From NCBI GenBank assembly GCA_014651175.1, contig BMWJ01000002.1:248001-312000 (forward strand): a stretch of DNA of 64,000 bases, in the 5' to 3' direction. The translations under genes were made by a program, and so were the position numbers. The DNA comes from Streptomyces clavifer. Lineage in GTDB: Bacteria > Actinomycetota > Actinomycetes > Streptomycetales > Streptomycetaceae. Shown here in pieces: positions 63,498 through 64,000 of this stretch; the stretch's first letter is position 1, and every line of letters starts with the position of its first letter. The notes beneath the pieces were generated by a model, which was not told the origin of the DNA, did not search any database, and saw only the letters and a list, made by a program, of their open reading frames with translations.

Positions 63498-64000
63498 TGG
63501 CGGGTGCGCACCGCAGGACGGCTCCCGCCCCGGCCCCGGCGACCGTGCCGGGCACCGGCCGCGACCGTTCGTTCGACGTGCTGCGGGCGTTCGCGCTCGT
63601 ACGGGTGGTGACCTACCACACCTTCGAATGGCCCTGGCTGGGGTTCCTCTTCCCCTCGATGGGGGTGATGTTCGCGCTGGCCGGCTCGCTCATGGCCCGC
63701 TCACTGGCGCGGCCGGCCGCGGGGGTGATCCGCGGCCGGCTGCGCAGGCTGCTGATCCCGGTCTGGGTCTTCGGTCTCGTGCTCGGGGCGGCGATGCTGC
63801 TGCACGGCTGGGTCCCCGGGCCGGACGTCCTGTACTGGGTGCTCCCGCTCGGTGATCCGCGGGGCGACGCGTGGGGCGAGCAGGCCTGGGCGGTGCTCTG
63901 GTACCTGCGCGCGTATCTGTGGTTCGTGCTGCTGTCACCGGTGCTGCTGCGCGTCTTCCGGTCGGCTCCCCTCCCCGTGCTCGGGCTGTCGCTCGTGCCC
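63497..64000 (+). CDS. Acyltransferase 3 family membrane protein, 3' end outside window
   Basis: The 168 visible residues start with a Pro-rich tail, then FDVLRAFALVRVVTYHTFEW, the R-x-x-x-x-H motif of acyltransferase 3 proteins. Hydrophobic helices follow (GVMFALAGSLMARSLARPAA, LIPVWVFGLVLGAAMLLHGW). Such enzymes O-acylate surface glycans, so it may modify the polymer made by the preceding gene. Its ATG overlaps that stop (TGATG). Confidence 0.85.
   Translation, partial: MAGAHRRTAPAPAPATVPGTGRDRSFDVLRAFALVRVVTYHTFEWPWLGFLFPSMGVMFALAGSLMARSLARPAAGVIRGRLRRLLIPVWVFGLVLGAAMLLHGWVPGPDVLYWVLPLGDPRGDAWGEQAWAVLWYLRAYLWFVLLSPVLLRVFRSAPLPVLGLSLVP

Overview
The window is high-GC actinobacterial DNA and almost certainly comes from a Streptomyces chromosome. 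GTG starts and GTGA/ATGA stop-start overlaps are frequent. The gene set is typical of that genus: an XRE/DUF5753-DUF397 pair, a SecDF fusion, an MreB-like protein, a second-type NAD-dependent DNA ligase, a MatB-like deacetylase/glycosyltransferase and a phage-holin/phosphodiesterase fusion. No rRNA, tRNA, CRISPR array or intact mobile element was seen.

Layout. 1-8580: a sugar-utilisation locus read on the minus strand, with a ROK regulator (frameshifted here), RbsA-RbsC-RbsB type ABC transporter, Gfo/Idh/MocA oxidoreductase, TIM-barrel sugar-phosphate isomerase and a PQQ-type sugar dehydrogenase (cut by the window edge). The regulator and the dehydrogenase share a 48-bp promoter element at identical spacing from a shared -10-like motif, so they probably form one regulon. 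8600-11700: a GntR/FCD regulator, a FabH-type ketosynthase and fdhD. Just before fdhD lies what looks like the last ~50 codons of a lost formate-dehydrogenase gene, and two near-identical sites flank the module. 11780-13560: a DUF397/XRE pair and two small coupled genes. 13560-20710: a polymorphic-toxin island, made of a degenerate IS630 transposase, an S1-like small protein, an EF-Tu-domain-2-like candidate immunity protein, a 1573-residue WXG/RHS toxin with an ADP-ribosyltransferase-like tip, and two upstream partner genes. The 3' part of this island uses less GC-biased codons than its surroundings.

20990-31230: housekeeping and accessory genes (bile-acid-type symporter with divergent LysR, acyl-CoA ligase, aldo/keto reductase, ricin-type lectin, pterin dehydratase, XRE regulator, DUF1275 protein, SecDF). 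31260-36460: a secreted Pro/Ala-rich protein coupled to an MreB-like protein, then LigA and a divergent LacI regulator with a probable leaderless promoter. 36490-48820: a membrane phosphodiesterase, two metallo-beta-lactamase-fold hydrolases flanking a DedA protein, an aminotransferase-fold protein lacking the PLP lysine, an IclR/SMP-30 pair, a PAP2-diacylglycerol-kinase fusion, a methyltransferase and small proteins.

48930-56000: a secreted CocE-type hydrolase, then a tightly overlapping peptidase operon (M55 D-aminopeptidase, M20, S9, S66) that suggests turnover of D-amino-acid or peptidoglycan peptides. 56260-64000: CorA, an aldo/keto reductase with divergent LysR, a GH18-like lipoprotein, and a coupled envelope-polysaccharide operon (membrane protein, MatB-like deacetylase/glycosyltransferase, acyltransferase cut by the window end).
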